NCBI GenBank assembly: GCA_963995525.1
Contig: OZ023205.1
Coordinates: 67,343,298-67,407,297, forward strand
DNA: 64,000 bases
Direction of reading: 5' to 3'
Origin: Escarpia spicata
Taxonomy: Eukaryota; Annelida; Polychaeta; Sabellida; Siboglinidae
Shown here: in pieces, positions 1 to 10,785 of the stretch
Numbering within the stretch: position 1 is the first letter of the stretch
Layout: each line of letters opens with the position of its first letter
Translations under genes and position numbers: made by a program
Notes under the pieces: model-generated
What the model was told of the DNA's origin: nothing
Database searches by the model: none
The model's input: the letters and a program-made list of their open reading frames with translations, nothing else

Positions 1-820
1 ATTGTCACGGCTCTGTTGCTGTAGAAACACCACACGGAGTCATGCAAGACCGCATAATTATAGCTGCTGCAATTAGGCAGCCAAGTAACACTTGTCCAAA
101 CTACTAACGCAGTTCCTTTACATACTTTACAAAATAGCACTGACTGTTGCATTCGCGACGCAGTTTAGACCACGTTAACATGTAGCAACTTTGTAGAATT
201 GCAGTGCGTCTTAAGTTATGGGACACAACGTTTTAGTGCACGCTTAATTAGACACGCATTATGGTTAGTTAGACAGTGATTGCAATGACCCTAACATATG
301 TCGCGCACACATACAGACTCACAGATACTTACAGACAATCTTGAAAGGAAAGAAAGGAGTGGAAAGAGATGGGAGGAAGGTGAGAGAAGACAGGAGAGAC
401 AGACGGCGGAGGAGAGGATGGAGGAGAGAGAACACTACTTCTTGAACATTTATAACAACGAATACACAAACTGTTTCAAAGAAACGAATTTTCAAGTTCT
501 CACAGATGTGTGCATTCGCGTGTATGCCAGAACGACGACGTATGTTTTAATGTGACAATCCTAATCGATTTGTGCATTCGTATATCGTCAGAATGACGAC
601 GTACATGTCTTAATATGAAATACTTATTGGTTCAATATACCTTTTTGTAAGAGACGACCACGCTATGCATTTGTGTGCCTTGAAATTCAATGTCACCTTT
701 AAGACGGCATCACAGAATTCGGTAGTTATATAAACTTTTGCAAAATTGTATTAAAACACTGAAAACATTTATTGTAAAAAGTGTTTCTTCGTGTTAGTTG
801 TCACGGTTAGTACCTATCGC
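1..820. other. No gene recognised
   Basis: AT-rich sequence in which I find no protein family, RNA gene or element. The longest open frame (298-555, +) is a purine-rich, low-complexity stretch without recognisable domains and is probably chance. Confidence 0.5.
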
Positions 821-835
821 TAACCAAACAAAGTA

Positions 836-1200
836 CATCTCACATCGCCCTGTGACAGAAGTGATGTCAAATTAATCCCGTCCCACATCGCTCTGTGACA
901 GAAGTGATATCAAATTAATCACGTCCCACATCGCCCTGTGACAAAAGTGATGTCAAATTAATCACGTCCCACATCGCCCTGTGGCAGAAGTGATGTCAAA
1001 TGAATCGAGTTCCACATCGCCCTGTGACAGAAGTGATATAAAATTAATCGCGTCCCACATCGCCTTGTGACAAGTGATGTCAAATTAATCGCGTCCCACA
1101 TCGTTTTGTGAACAAAATGTTGTCCAGTTTATAAAGAACCACATCGCCCTATGACAGAAGTGATGCCAATGTCAGGTTAAATATATCCCACATCGCCGGG
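836..1200. repeat. About 9-copy minisatellite, ~45-bp unit with dyad symmetry
   Basis: Imperfect tandem copies of a unit built around CACATCGCCCTGTGACAG followed by AAGTGATGT and an AT-rich spacer (AAATTAATC). Each unit contains the palindrome CTGTGACAG, and around it the arms ACATC and GATGT are complementary, so each copy could fold as an imperfect hairpin. Copies become more diverged toward 1200. Confidence 0.85.
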
Positions 1201-1809
1201 GACCGGGGCACACGGGTGACTCAGAAAGTCAACAACTTCCTAACGCTATCAATACAACACATGTAGCCAAATTGCACACACAAAAACGTGTTTATTATAG
1301 CAAACAATTGTTTTTAACAAGTAAACGTATATCAACTCTTTTTTGGCACAAAATAATGCAAAGCACATTGCAATGGAGAGACACCGGTATAAAATAGAAC
1401 ACATAACAACTAGAAACCCTGCTAGACTCGCGTCACAAGTGACGCAACTCCGTTATTAAATATCAGGTCAGCATGATTCTTAGGTCGCCTTGGTTTAAGA
1501 AGACTATTTCTGATCAATGTGTCTGACTATAATTAAAATGTATAACGTGGAACATTCTGCTTGACTTGAATGGTCATTTGACGACGATCTAATATTAGGC
1601 AGTGTAATATTTCACCAATAAATCCCGATTATATCAGGAATATAGAAAGTAAAATGTTATGTACAAATATAAGTAACTGAAATTCCAGTATCATTTACAT
1701 AAGCAACGTTATAATACTTAAACCATATAATACTTAAACGTGGTACATGAATGAAATGCAGTATTGCAATAAGACAAACGGTGTCAGAGTACATAAATGA
1801 GATATCTGC

Positions 1810-2400
1810 AATGATGCTCTCCTTCTTGTACCCTGCTGTACAGGGGTGAGGGTCAGGTACAGTAAACCTGAACCACTCGTTGTGTATTTTCCTTCCATAA
1901 TTTTCTGTCCATCCCTCCCTCTCTCCATCTTACTCTGATCTTCTCATGTCCCTCCTCACGCTGTCCTCCCATCTCAGCTGTGCCTTTTCCCGTGTTCTTT
2001 GTCGTTCCGCCTCTGGCCTCTTCGCTATTTTTCCTGCATCCATCCTTGCCAAGTGGCCTGCTCATCTCATCCTGCTTCTCAACAATAATCTCCTTTTATA
2101 GTACATTGCATTCCAACATCTTTTCTCAGGTAATTTGTCCTTCTTCTGTCTACCCTCTTTGTTCTTGTTATTCTTTAACCCAGTTGTTCTCACAAACTTG
2201 CACTTTCTGTTGTTGTTGTTGTTCTGCCAGCGCCTCTGTCTTCAGACTATACAGGCATGTCGGTGTAACGCACACTCTCAGAACTTTCCCTTTAAGCTTT
2301 TTCGAGATGTTTCTGTCCATCATGACTCCCTCTACCTTTCTCCAAGCATTCGCTCCTGCTTGTATTCGACGTCGCACCCCCACCTCTGAACGCCATCTAC
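1810..2400 (-). pseudogene. RTE-like LINE reverse transcriptase fragment (C-terminal region)
   Basis: On the minus strand, from about 2390 downward, the translation matches the C-terminal region of the RTE-like LINE that is better preserved at 15366-16172: the shared stretch includes RRRIQAGANAWRKVEGV, KLKGKV and ENNWV. A CAA/TTG microsatellite lies inside it (about 2205-2225) and the frame is broken more than once. The 3' end (1810-1890) resembles, but is diverged from, the tail of the other copies, so this is an older copy or another subfamily. Not functional. Confidence 0.75.
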
Positions 2401-2419
2401 TGTAACCATTCCTCCAAGA

Positions 2420-3230
2420 TGCAATACAGTATTTAAATGAGATAATCAGGGGTGTAATATTTACATCAGACAAACAACGTTGCAATACACAAATAAGACA
2501 ATCCATGGTTGATTATTTAAATGAGATAACCAACGGTTCTGTATCTACATATGATAAACAATGTTGCGGTACATAAAAATAATCAATGGTGCAGTAAATA
2601 ATCAACTTTGTAATACTTACAGCCAACTGTGTAATATTTTAAATAGACACTAAAAGTTGTGATAACTGGGTCACAGAGATGTCACATAAACCATGACGTC
2701 GTATGCAGAACATGACTAAAGTAGACAATAAGGAAAGAGATCAAAGAAAAAGACGGCGTGCCGTGAACATGTGTCAATTTGTACAATGTTATTTTTAGTT
2801 CAAAGTTCACCCATGCACAAACGTGAATTTTACACTTATAAATATGAAGACGTGTGACTGATTAAGTATCAGCTATAGATGCCGACTCAGTGGCGAGACT
2901 GGCGTGATCGGTGCCCGGAAACATATCAGGGACCAAATAAATTGGCCGAATCGTTCCGTTCTTCGTTTTAGTGGTGACTTAATTTGTGTGAGTGAAGGTA
3001 AAATTCACTTCTGCATGTCACAGGATTTCTTTATGTTCCCATGCAGTGAAAAACACAAACATCCGTGAATAATATCGAAGAAAACCTGGCAGCATGTAGG
3101 ATTGCCTAATGAACACCAAAACAGATTATACAATAATTATACAAGTATGCCATTTTACCTTGGCATATACCTATCATTATAATCTATATCCAAGCTGCGC
3201 CAGCTCAGAACAGTTGTACTAATAACACTC
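2420..3230. other. No gene recognised; probable 3' flank of the TRIM gene
   Basis: AT-rich sequence downstream (in minus orientation) of the TRIM-NHL stop codon. It probably includes its 3' UTR, but I found no convincing canonical polyadenylation hexamer on the minus strand. Confidence 0.4.
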
Positions 3231-3236
3231 GAAGTG

Positions 3237-5888
3237 TTAGAATTTCTGAACACGATGGTTCTCTCTGTCGCCGACAACGATCTTGCGCGAGGTGGTGACA
3301 GCGACTCCCTCGAGACCCCGGAACTGGCCGGGCCCACTCCCCCATGCACCGAACGTGCACACGAACTGGCCGTCCTCTCGGAACACCTGCACGCGGTTGT
3401 TGCCGCTATCGGCGACGACGACGAATCCGTCCTTGTCGACGCCGACGCCTTTCGGGTTGCGCAGCATGCCGGCGGCCGAGCCCTCGATGCCGAACGAGTG
3501 AAGCGATTCGCCCGTTGCGCTCAACGTCTGCACGCGATGGTTGCCCGAGTCGCTCACGACAATCACGTTGTTGCGACCGACGGCGACGTACTGCGGCCGT
3601 TCGAAGCGGCCCCGCTCGCTGCCTGTGCGGCCGATCACTCGCACGAAGGTGCCGTCCTGCTGAAACACCTGCACCCGGTCGTTGCCCTTGTCGCACACGT
3701 AGATGAAGCCTGATGGGTCGACGGCCACGCCCCATGGGTTGCTCAGCTGACCGTCGCCAGTGCCCTCGAAGCCGAACTTGTGGGAGAACTGACCGTGGCG
3801 GTCAAACACTTGTACACGGTGGTTGTTGCTGTCACATATGACGATGTGGCCGGATGAACTGACCGCTATGCCCGACGGACGGTCAAACTCGCCATTACCC
3901 GTACCAGCCGAGCCGAACATCGACACGAAGCGGCCGTTACTGTCAAACACTTGCACGCGGTCGTTGTTACTGTCGGCGACGATGACAAAGTCATTTATTG
4001 GTGACACGGCGACACCTCGTGGCCACTTCAAGCGACCAGAAGCGCTGCCCTGTATCCTGCAGACGGGGTCGGACCGACCCTTCGCCTGGTAGATGGAAAC
4101 GACCCGACTGACAGCGGCCGTGTCGCGGTCGTAACGACGACGTCTCCTCACCCCGTCAGTCGTGTCCGCCGCGATGTTGAAGCTCGTCGACTGGTTGTTC
4201 ACGACAGGAAGTTCGACTGCTGCGCTGCGTGCGCCGCTCGGCTGGACAAATGTGCGACCACGTGACATTGACGCAAGCAAATCGTCCTCTGACGTTGTCG
4301 CTGCCGCAGCTGTGTCAAGCTCCATCTGGTCCGGTTGACCAGCCTGTCGCTGGCCGTTGTTTTGATCCGTCTGCGTCATTTCTCTCGGATCGTTGTTGTC
4401 GTGCCCTCGTCGCGCGTCCACGTCCCAGTCGATCGAATACCGAATTGGTCGCGGCAGCACACCACCGAACACGGTGTCCCCAGCGCCAGCCATGAATCCG
4501 GGGACACGGTCCTCTTGCGACACGTCGTAGGTGAACAACGCGCCTGCGGCACGGGATCTCTGTCCCAACACCTCCCGGCGCATCGCTCCCACTATGTCAC
4601 GTACGTCGTCCGTCGACGTGTCCATCTCGTACATGTAGTCGCGTACGCGGCGCGGCACGTGCGGCTGATCGCGCACTTGCGGCTGCGCGATGGTGAGCGG
4701 CGGGAAGAACACTTCCGGTGAACCCGTTACAGCAACGCGCGTCTCCTCCGCTCTCGGAACGGGCGACGTCTCCGCCCGGATGGGAGGGAAAAGACTGGTG
4801 CTGCTCGTCGATGGCAGCAGATCCAGTCGCGGCGACTGGAACGGCGGATCGTGTCTGCCCGTGCCGCTGCCTGTGGTGTCCATATAGCCGGGCAGATCAA
4901 AGAAAATGTCTGGGTTAGGGACGTCAGACATGGTGACGTCAGGTCCGCTACGGGCGTGGGGCTGCGGTGATTCAGCCATGCTAAACTGAAGCTGGCCGAA
5001 CCTCTCAATATTCGCCTGCAGCTGGTCGGCGTTCTGCTGGACGTAGGTGACGCGTCTAGCGACAGGTGGCGCTGCAGTGGCAGCACGTCGGATCTTCTCC
5101 AAGTGCTCGGTGCACTGTTTCTGCATCTCCACGAGGTCCGCCTCGTCACTGGCATCCATCGACTGCAGTGTGCGCTCGGCCGAATCGCAGTAGCTGCTCA
5201 CACTCGCCATGTCCAACTCGACCGCTTCGCGACGTGCCTGCAGCGCCCGCTGTTCCTGCTGCACGAACGAGTCCAGCTCGCTGTTGAGTATCTTCTGTCG
5301 GTCTCGCAACGCGCGCACCTTCGCGTCGATTGCTGTCGTCATCGCTGCCCGGGCCGCCTCCACACGCCTCCCCGTCTGTCCACTCCACTCGGTGCCACTG
5401 TCTAGCGACTGTGTGAGCAGCGGCAGGCCGTCTCGCAGTTGCTTCAGCAGGTGCCCGATGCCAAGTTTCATCTGTGCCATGTGCGAGTGCAGACACAGCG
5501 GACACACCTGCTTGTCGCAGTGGACGCACTGCCGAGTGCCCGTGTCGTTCCCACACACTGAGCATTTCGACGTCGACTCCGCAGCACTGGTGCGAGGGGA
5601 GTCGCGGGTGACAACGGGCAGGTCCAAGAACCCAGACAGGGTGATGTTGTTGGGGAAGCCGTCGACGCCACCCGTCGGGACGCGGTGTTCGACGCGACAC
5701 TCCGGGCAGCGGATGATGCGACGGTATCCACCCCACAAACCCTCAAGACACGGCGATCGGCAAAACGTATGCTGGCATGGCAACAGTTTCGGGCCCTTGA
5801 AACGGTCGAGGCAAATGGGACAGCGCAGGAGCTGCTCGATGCGTTCGGCCGAGTAGGACGCCTCAGGTTGGTCAGAAGCGGCCGCCAT
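3237..5888 (-). CDS. TRIM-NHL E3 ubiquitin ligase (NHL-1/Thin/TRIM32-like)
   Basis: Intronless frame of 883 residues starting at ATG 5886-5888 and ending at TAA 3237-3239. A RING finger occupies residues 23-64 (C23, C26, C38, H40, C43, C47, C61, C64), which in this family recruits E2 enzymes for ubiquitin transfer. A B-box zinc site follows (C109, C112, C121, C124, C129, C132, H134/H136). A coiled coil lies at about 140-300 and a Ser/Pro/Asp-rich, probably disordered linker at about 310-600. Six NHL repeats of about 46 residues run from about 604 to the end, each closing with a D/S-x-x-N-x-R-V-Q signature and forming a six-bladed propeller for protein or RNA binding. The order is that of TRIM2/3/32/71, nematode NHL-1 and fly Thin. 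The RING and following PECR/FPNNITL region resembles NHL-1/Thin most, which is a judgement by eye. The gene is much more GC-rich than its surroundings. The start sits right before the RING, so the N-terminus is probably complete. Confidence 0.95.
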   Translation of the reverse strand: MAAASDQPEASYSAERIEQLLRCPICLDRFKGPKLLPCQHTFCRSPCLEGLWGGYRRIIRCPECRVEHRVPTGGVDGFPNNITLSGFLDLPVVTRDSPRTSAAESTSKCSVCGNDTGTRQCVHCDKQVCPLCLHSHMAQMKLGIGHLLKQLRDGLPLLTQSLDSGTEWSGQTGRRVEAARAAMTTAIDAKVRALRDRQKILNSELDSFVQQEQRALQARREAVELDMASVSSYCDSAERTLQSMDASDEADLVEMQKQCTEHLEKIRRAATAAPPVARRVTYVQQNADQLQANIERFGQLQFSMAESPQPHARSGPDVTMSDVPNPDIFFDLPGYMDTTGSGTGRHDPPFQSPRLDLLPSTSSTSLFPPIRAETSPVPRAEETRVAVTGSPEVFFPPLTIAQPQVRDQPHVPRRVRDYMYEMDTSTDDVRDIVGAMRREVLGQRSRAAGALFTYDVSQEDRVPGFMAGAGDTVFGGVLPRPIRYSIDWDVDARRGHDNNDPREMTQTDQNNGQRQAGQPDQMELDTAAAATTSEDDLLASMSRGRTFVQPSGARSAAVELPVVNNQSTSFNIAADTTDGVRRRRRYDRDTAAVSRVVSIYQAKGRSDPVCRIQGSASGRLKWPRGVAVSPINDFVIVADSNNDRVQVFDSNGRFVSMFGSAGTGNGEFDRPSGIAVSSSGHIVICDSNNHRVQVFDRHGQFSHKFGFEGTGDGQLSNPWGVAVDPSGFIYVCDKGNDRVQVFQQDGTFVRVIGRTGSERGRFERPQYVAVGRNNVIVVSDSGNHRVQTLSATGESLHSFGIEGSAAGMLRNPKGVGVDKDGFVVVADSGNNRVQVFREDGQFVCTFGAWGSGPGQFRGLEGVAVTTSRKIVVGDRENHRVQKF

Positions 5889-6385
5889 CAGTCAGCCCGT
5901 CTCCTGGAAACAACGATCAATGAGAAGGCTGGAAATAGTAATTACTGCCAGGCATTTTTTAAATATAGAATACATCAACAATGTTTTATTAATGTTATCA
6001 TTATTATGATGTTGATCGTATTATGATGTGGATATAGAATTAAACATCAAATGAATCGGTCAGTCTGATTGTCTACCACTAGAAGGAAATGAGGTCATCA
6101 TAGCCTAAGAAGGCTTAACTATTTGCTATTGAGAGACTATGCTATGGCTATGTTCCAATCAATCAATGTTACAACTACTGCTTGCTTTGCGTGATGCTCT
6201 GCTTGTGATTGTCCAACTGAGGACGAACTGCTTTGATTATAAGGGAAAGGTGGGTAAAGTGAATCCTATAAAAGTGTTTTACATGAAATCTGAGATTCAG
6301 ATAGCAATGAGAGGTGGTTCTTTCATGTTCCAAATCATGTCCTGCGATTAAAAAGTGGTCATCCAAGTCACGAGGGATAAACTGT
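5889..6385. other. 5' flank of the TRIM gene, no gene recognised
   Basis: AT-rich sequence upstream of the minus-strand TRIM-NHL start. The promoter and any 5' UTR should lie here, but I recognise no TATA box, Inr or other site that I would defend. Confidence 0.4.
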
Positions 6386-6387
6386 CC

Positions 6388-6572
6388 GAAGCAGTGGTCT
6401 AGTGGATTTAGAACCAGAATATTGACTGTGGGGACAATGGTTCGTTCCTGCCGCTGTATCACAACTTGACGAAAATTTCATTAGCCCTTCACTGCCTGTG
6501 TTGTTTTGGAAGAGCCACAGAATGCGGTCGGTAACACTACCTGCTGTCTATGCCTGGGGAAGTAAAATATCT
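6388..6572 (+). mobile_element. tRNA-derived SINE, copy 1
   Basis: The head is tRNA-like: an A-box-like GTGGTCTAGTGG at about 6394 and a B-box-like GGTTCGTTCC about 55 bp later. It is followed by a second conserved block (GCCTGTGT, GGAAGAGCCAC, then TATGCCTGGGGAAGTAAAA). The same two-part layout recurs at 17085-17250 (-), 18490-18720 (-) and 36262-36445 (+), which makes this a dispersed family. No coding capacity; SINEs are copied by LINE machinery. Confidence 0.7.
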
Positions 6573-6574
6573 CA

Positions 6575-7060
6575 TTTTTTGGAAATGGCAAAAATCTGTT
6601 GTGGACTCGCTAACTCCATTATAGGAAAACTCAAAAACAAAAGAAACCAGACCTGTGTTAGCCATAGACAGGGCTTTTTGGAGTTAGATGTTGTACCTCA
6701 TAAGCCATGACAAATCCCCAATTTTGGGAGCAAGGTTTTTACACCAAATGCACCATGCCTTGTTCGGATCAGGTCCTTTAGTAATCGGGAGGAAGGCAAC
6801 GGGAATAATGGACACAATACAAGAGATTTTGCTAGAATAAAGTAACAGGAAAGGAGGTAGCACAATTCATTCTTTCTCAGTATTTGTGTGCTTTTTATCA
6901 GGATTCATATCTTTAAAATGTAATTAATTCTCAGTTCTCAGCAGTTTTCAGCATTGCATTCACTGCCTTTCAGGGTTCAGTGACATTTATTTAATCTGAC
7001 GGTTATAATTTTTATCAAAGACATCATGGCAGAGTGAGGCTATATTTGTATGTAAAATAT
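6575..7060. other. No gene recognised
   Basis: AT-rich spacer between the SINE and a short tandem repeat; no protein or RNA homology recognised. Confidence 0.4.
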
Positions 7061-7069
7061 ACAAATCAT

Positions 7070-7210
7070 GGTCGGAAAGCCCCGCTGCCTGAATGCACCA
7101 CTACCTGAATGCACCACTACCTGAATGCACCACTGCCTGAATGCACCACTACCTGAATGCACAAATCCTAGTCGCAATGCTCCAATGGCCTGGTCTGAAT
7201 GCCCCACTGA
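7070..7210. repeat. Short tandem repeat (~15-16 bp unit), related to the 12.2-13.4 kb array
   Basis: Five to six copies of TGAATGCACCACTACC, preceded by ATGGTCGGAA and followed by GTCGCAATGCTCC. The reverse complement of the array edge at 13020-13100 contains the same pieces (ATGGTCGGAATGCACC, GCTGCCTGAA, CAATGC), so this is another member of that repeat family in inverted orientation. Confidence 0.7.
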
Positions 7211-7289
7211 TTATATATATTATGTCAAGGATCGCCAGGACAAAATCATTTTAACAGTCAGTTTTCTTAGTCCATCAAATTACAGCATA

Positions 7290-7625
7290 ACAGTCATTGT
7301 TGTACTCTATCACGGGCATATTCATATACCTCAAACTTAAGCAAATTAAAATACTACAAAAGAAAGCTATACAGATAACCACACTATCACACAATATTGC
7401 ACACTCAGAACCACTATCCTCTAAGTTAAAACTATTAAAATTGGATGATCTGTACAAACACCAGTTAGGTATCTTTATGCATAAAGCAACAAATAAACAA
7501 CTCCCAGATAGCTTGTCATCAATGTTTCTATGAACAGACAACATTCGTGCAGCAACTTGTATCCGTAAATCAGTTTAAAAAGAAACTCAAAGAGCTATTA
7601 CTGTCTAAGTATCTATAAATTTTTT
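7290..7625 (+). pseudogene. LINE reverse transcriptase C-terminal fragment (CR1/Jockey-like)
   Basis: Plus-strand translation gives the end of a non-LTR reverse transcriptase: LKLKQIKILQKKAIQIT, then PLSSKLKLLKLDDLYKHQLG and FMHKATNKQLPDS. This is the usual post-catalytic region before the C-terminus. It has no catalytic motifs and is a dead fragment. It points toward, and nearly touches, a minus-strand fragment at 7680-8470. Confidence 0.7.
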
Positions 7626-7679
7626 GTATTTAACATGTTTTATTTTGCTTCCATTTACTTTTATTTCAGCTTTGTTAAT

Positions 7680-8470
7680 GTATTTCTTCCCGTTTGGTGT
7701 GAATATAATAACATTTGGAGGAACAATGCCAATCTGCAATGACTTATTGAAAATGTATGCGAGCTGATTTACAATTTGTGGTATAACTTGCTGCACAATA
7801 TATATGGATCAATATTATCAACGCCACTAGACTTGAATGAATTTACTGATCTTACGATATTAACTATTTCAACAGGACCATTGGGTGTACAGAACAAATT
7901 TCCAGTATTATTTGTTTTATATTGTGTTGGGTCATTTCCTGTTTTTGGTAGTTTAGCATTAAGGCAGTGGCCAATGTTTGTAAAGTAATTATTGAATTAT
8001 TCCACAATTTCCTTTTTGTTTGTACAGAAGGTACCATCAAAAGTAATAAATTTATTGTTTACCATGGGCTTTTTGTCCTTTGATTTTAAAACTTCATTTC
8101 TGATACTCCATGTTTTTCTGCAGTCTTTTTTATATAGGTCAAATTTATTTTTAAAATATTTTTTTGACTGCCTGATAATATGAGTCAGTTGATCTTTTAA
8201 CTTTTTATATGTAATAAAATTTTCTGTAGTTGGGTTTCTCTTAAATGTTTTGAATAAGTTATTTTTGTATTGCATGATATCAATATTACTTTTGTGAGCC
8301 ACACATTTTTGTAGGTCTTCACCAAAATTTTTTTTAGAGGTAAACATTGGGTCAAGTATTTCGAAGAACGTATCATATGCAGTGCAAGGATGTGGATCCT
8401 TGTACACCTCTTCCCAGTTTGAATTTTGTAACTGCATATTTAATTTCTTAAAATTTTCCAAATTAGTCAT
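7680..8470 (-). pseudogene. LINE linker/RT N-terminal fragment (CR1/Jockey-like)
   Basis: Minus-strand translation shows the linker between endonuclease and reverse transcriptase and the start of RT: KKYFKNKFDLYKKDCRKTW, FNNYFTNIG, then SSGVDNIDPYILQQVIPQ (the conserved K/S-S-x-G-x-D-x-I motif), with frame breaks near 7990 and 7800. No active-site YxDD region remains. Orientation is opposite to the 7290-7625 piece, so the two form a tail-to-tail arrangement from an inversion or two insertions. Confidence 0.7.
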
Positions 8471-8474
8471 ACGT

Positions 8475-9440
8475 TTGTAAATATTTTTGTGTAATCTTGT
8501 TCTGATTTAAAAAAAATTTAATACTGGAAAGTGGTCCGATATATCATTACGGTAATGACTGTGTGTATTGGTACATTAAAAAATACCAGCTGTATAATTC
8601 TCAGGTTCATTGTCCAAAAACTTAGAAACACAAACGAATCCTGACGTCATGTTGTCCCCGTTCTATTACCCTGGTGTTAACCTGGCTTTTTAACTTCACC
8701 ATGGTTACCTCGTCTATTACTCAGCTACTAATTATTTTTTTGAGTGGCTGAATGGCTTTATATCCCTTGAAACAAATATTACATGTAGGGACTACTTTTT
8801 TAATGAATTAATTATGTTTTTATTTCAACAACAACAACGTACATAAAGTAGCTTATTATTTATAAAACTTTATTTCAACAACAGACAATAATATAGCTAG
8901 TTACTAAATTATAAATGTATAAACATTTTTAAAAAGGGCAAAAAGTATAACACTTATAATTACATCCTTAGCCATGTGAAATGTTTAGTCTGTCTGGTAC
9001 CAGTCTCCCACACTTGTTCAAAGGCTATTTACTGAGTGACAGGTTGTACCATATTTGACCACAGTACTGCCCATATCCGCATTACCTCCTACCCTCTTGG
9101 CCACATATAGAAACACATTTGTTATTAAACTATAGAAGATAAACTTTCAAAAATGCAACAAAATGTCATGTAATAATTTTTATGTTGGTTATGCTTTGCG
9201 TGTGTTAAAAATATTTGGAGGCTATAGCAACCGGCTTCACTACTCCTGGTTTGTTTTATTGAGCGGATTGTTTCAAGTCTGTCTTTTGATAGTGTGTATG
9301 GATGTATGATGACGCTAGTGTGGAAGGATAGTCATTGGCTTGATACTTTTGAGGTGTTTCAACAAGCAGATCTTTTTGTTTGAATAACGGCATTGTACAA
9401 AGTAAATTGAACCAAAATGTCTCACATTAACAGTATCTAG
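8475..9440. other. No gene recognised
   Basis: AT-rich sequence without coding signal. I see no recognisable element apart from a short duplicated TTTATTTCAACAACA motif near 8820 and 8870. Confidence 0.4.
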
Positions 9441-9443
9441 TAG

Positions 9444-9730
9444 TTTGACTGTGATGGAGAGAAGGCCTACACAGGTAATCCAGTTCTTACTAAGTCACCT
9501 TTGACTGTGATGGAGAGAAGGCCTACACAGGTAATCCAGTTCTTACTAAGTCACCTTTGACTGTGATGGAGAGAAGGCCTACACAGGTAATCCAGTTCTT
9601 ACTAAGTCGCCTTTGACTGTGATAGAGAGAAGGCCTACACAGGTAATCCAGTTCTTACTAAGTCGCCTTTGACTGTAATGGAGAGAAGGCCTACACAGGT
9701 AATCCAGTTCTTACTAAGTCGCCTTTGAAT
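9444..9730. repeat. 56-bp tandem repeat, five copies
   Basis: Five nearly identical 56-bp units starting at TTTGACTGTGATGGAGAG; a few substitutions (CAC/CGC at the unit end, GATGG/GATAG) separate copies. It lies just left of the Penelope-like element. No coding meaning is evident. Confidence 0.9.
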
Positions 9731-10316
9731 TTTTGAAAAGAAGTTTGGAATTGAGCAGATCTTGTGTGTCATATTTGTGGCAGCATCGTATAATGTCACA
9801 TTCCAAATAACAAGATGTATAATATGGAAGATATTGTTCATGCCTACAAGTTTACATTTGAATAGCAAGAATTAAACGTACACTGGAGCTGTATTTGAAA
9901 CTTGCACCATATCAATCCGTCTACAGCGGATCTTGATCACACACTGATGTCATGTGACGCGGATCAGATTTTGGTGGAATGAGCTGGACAGCAAACTCCC
10001 TTTCCTGGACCTATTCATGCACATCCAAGATGATGGATCCACAAAGTTAACCATATATTGGAAGCCTACACGAGTTTACAAGTCACACAATACGTTCAGT
10101 GGTAGTACATCCAAAGGACAAAACCTCCAAAGAACACCAGTGTGGAACTATTACCTGTGATAACAACAGCAGCCACACTTACATGGTGAAACCAAAAAAA
10201 CACACAAACCTGGATAAGTCTACAGGAGTAGGAGACCATTGTCTGACCACAGGACACTCAGTATCCATAGTCAACACCAAGAACAGAACTGGCACAAGAG
10301 AAAAGTAAAGGAGGCC

Positions 10317-10680
10317 ATCTACATCAAACAGAGAGCTCCCACAATGAACCGAGACCAGGGATACCACCTGCCTGCCATCTACATCAAACAGAGGGCCCCC
10401 ACAATGAACCAAGACCAGGGATACCACCTGCCCACCATCTACATCAAACAGAGGGCCCCCACAATGAACCGAGACCAGGGATACCACCTGCCCGCCATCT
10501 ACATCAAACAGAGAGCACCTACAATGAACCGAGACCAGGGATACCACCTGCCCGCCATCTACATCAAACAGAGAGCCCCTACAATGAACCGAGACCAGGG
10601 ATACCACCTGCCCGCCATCTACATCAAACAGAGAGCCCCCACAATGAACTGAGACAAGGGATACCACCTGCCCGCCATCT
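10317..10680 (+). repeat. 60-bp in-frame tandem repeat inside the Penelope-like endonuclease
   Basis: Six copies of a 60-bp unit encoding a 20-residue block that starts YIKQRAPTMN and ends YHLPAI. This is the conserved C-terminal block of the GIY-YIG endonuclease. A family-typical element has it once, so it has been tandemly amplified. The unit is a multiple of three, so the frame stays open until the last copy, where a substitution creates TGA (near 10650). Confidence 0.9.
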
Positions 10681-10724
10681 ATAACCAGATCATTCCGCCA
10701 AAACCTGAGCCACGTCACATGACA

Positions 10725-10785
10725 TCATTGCATGATCAAGACCCACTGTAGACGGATCGAAACGTTGCAAGTGTCAAATACAGCT
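10725..10785 (+). ncRNA. Degenerate hammerhead-ribozyme-like motif in the Penelope arm
   Basis: Order of parts: TGATCAA (compare the core CUGAUGA), a stem GACCC/GGATC closed by a short loop, GAAA, a small helix (ACGTT/AAGT), then GTC as the cleavage-site triplet. Penelope-like elements are known to carry hammerheads in their terminal repeats. The core has two substitutions, so activity is doubtful. On the minus strand of the left arm the same stem appears as GATCC/GGATT, with pairing largely kept, but there GAAA is lost. Confidence 0.4.

Noticed and set aside
298..555. 85-codon frame near the left edge
   Set aside because: Purine-rich low-complexity sequence with no recognisable domain or context.
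836..1200. CRISPR array (palindromic repeats with spacers)
   Set aside because: The segments between palindromes are near-identical (AAATTAATC), not unique spacers.
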